The notes below the pieces were generated by a model. That model saw only the letters and a program-made list of their open reading frames with translations, searched no databases and was not told the origin of the DNA. Of a stretch of 7,090 nt of DNA, positions 6,909 through 7,090 are shown in pieces; position 1 is the stretch's first letter, and every line of letters starts with the position of its first letter. The stretch covers positions 1-7,090 of the forward strand of contig JAIOSR010000556.1 in the NCBI GenBank assembly GCA_021107495.1, written 5' to 3'. The stretch is from Desulfobacterales bacterium (GTDB lineage: Bacteria > Desulfobacterota > DSM-4660 > Desulfatiglandales > Desulfatiglandaceae). Made by a program: the position numbers and the translations under genes.

Positions 6909-6949
6909 AACCTAGGTTAAGCGGTTCAACGTTCACGGTTCACGGTTAA
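6909..6949 (+). repeat. Degenerate CGGTTCA heptamer repeats beside a 10-bp palindrome
   Basis: AACCTAGGTT (6909-6918) is a perfect palindrome. It is followed by a GTTCA-type series: CGGTTCAA (6922-6929), CGTTCA (6930-6935), CGGTTCA (6936-6942) and CGGTTAA (6943-6949), with AGGTTAAG (6914-6921) as a weaker earlier copy. Similar CGGTTCA/CGTTCA strings occur as dispersed intergenic repeats in some Desulfobacterota genomes, from memory. No function is known to me. Confidence 0.6.
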
Positions 6950-7005
6950 AGAGCCCTAAATGTCTGATATCAAAAGAATGATACCTCAGTAAAAACAACA
7001 CGCAT

Positions 7006-7040
7006 GTTTCACCTTTAAACTGCAAGAGTTTGAAGTGAAC
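7006..7040 (+). other. Hairpin formed by the first direct-repeat copy and upstream sequence
   Basis: GTTTCACCTTTAAACT (7006-7021) pairs with AGTTTGAAGTGAAC (7027-7040). Eight pairs (7014-7021 with 7027-7034, one G-U) are followed by a bulged C7013 and five more pairs (7008-7012 with 7035-7039), around the 5-base loop GCAAG. No T-run follows on the plus strand, so a standard terminator is unlikely. Confidence 0.5.
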
Positions 7041-7064
7041 TAAAGTTTGAAGTGAACTAAAGTT
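7027..7064 (+). repeat. 17-bp perfect tandem direct repeat
   Basis: AGTTTGAAGTGAACTAA occurs at 7027-7043 and again at 7044-7060, followed by a partial third copy AGTT (7061-7064). The copies are identical, which suggests recent duplication or active maintenance. The GTGAAC core recalls the GTTCAC strings in the heptamer repeats about 90 bases upstream, in the opposite orientation. Confidence 0.9.
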
Positions 7065-7090
7065 AAGGAATTCTGTCAATTATATAAAAT

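Larger units (their letters stand above)
6882..7090. other. Non-coding, repeat-bearing region after skp
   Basis: I see no credible gene in these 209 bases on either strand. The longest plausible plus-strand start (6960) gives only ten codons and lacks a ribosome binding site. The stretch holds a 10-bp palindrome, degenerate heptamer repeats, a hairpin and a 17-base tandem repeat, and then runs into AT-rich sequence (TATATAAAAT at 7081-7090) that could be part of the promoter or leader of a gene beyond the window. Confidence 0.6.

Noticed and set aside
6960..6992. Ten-codon frame MSDIKRMIPQ resembling the start of FabZ
   Set aside because: It stops before any of the conserved FabZ HRYPFL region, has no ribosome binding site, and no frame downstream resumes the family sequence.

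Overview
The window is a run of co-directional plus-strand genes for aminoacylation and Gram-negative envelope assembly: lysS, a lolC/E-type permease gene, lolD, bamA and a skp/ompH gene, followed by about 200 bases of non-coding, repeat-bearing DNA. This gene order, a single LolC/E-type permease beside LolD, a BamA with an extra TolB-N-like N-terminal domain, and short intergenic repeats built on CGGTTCA-like and AGTTTGAAGTGAACTAA units all suggest a member of the Desulfobacterota (former Deltaproteobacteria). That assignment comes from remembered family knowledge, not from a search. Base composition looks even across the genes and nothing suggests recent transfer of any coding region.

Layout: lysS (4-1488) encodes a complete class II lysyl-tRNA synthetase. 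Six bases later comes the lolC/E permease gene (1495-2718), whose ribosome binding site overlaps the lysS stop codon. A 38-base gap then leads to lolD (2757-3461). This junction is the most unusual part of the window. A 19-base arm inverted repeat (2730-2748 / 2772-2790) flanks the lolD start codon and encloses its best Shine-Dalgarno sequences. One arm of the repeat encodes the first residues of LolD. A ten-codon reading frame, in phase with lolD, begins on the lolC stop codon and ends just before the lolD ATG. After an 88-base gap comes bamA (3550-6219), then a 137-base gap and skp/ompH (6357-6881). The usual next genes (lpxD, fabZ, lpxA) are not seen before the window ends. Instead 6882-7090 holds degenerate heptamer repeats, a 17-base direct repeat and a hairpin.

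How the genes work together: the Lol permease and ATPase extract lipoproteins from the inner membrane. In a typical Gram-negative cell these include lipoprotein partners of BamA. Skp escorts unfolded outer-membrane proteins across the periplasm to BamA, which folds and inserts them. The block therefore pairs lipoprotein export with outer-membrane protein assembly, with lysS as a housekeeping gene at the front. I found no defence, mobile or otherwise unknown system. What is new to look at lies in the gene junctions and in the BamA N-terminal extension.
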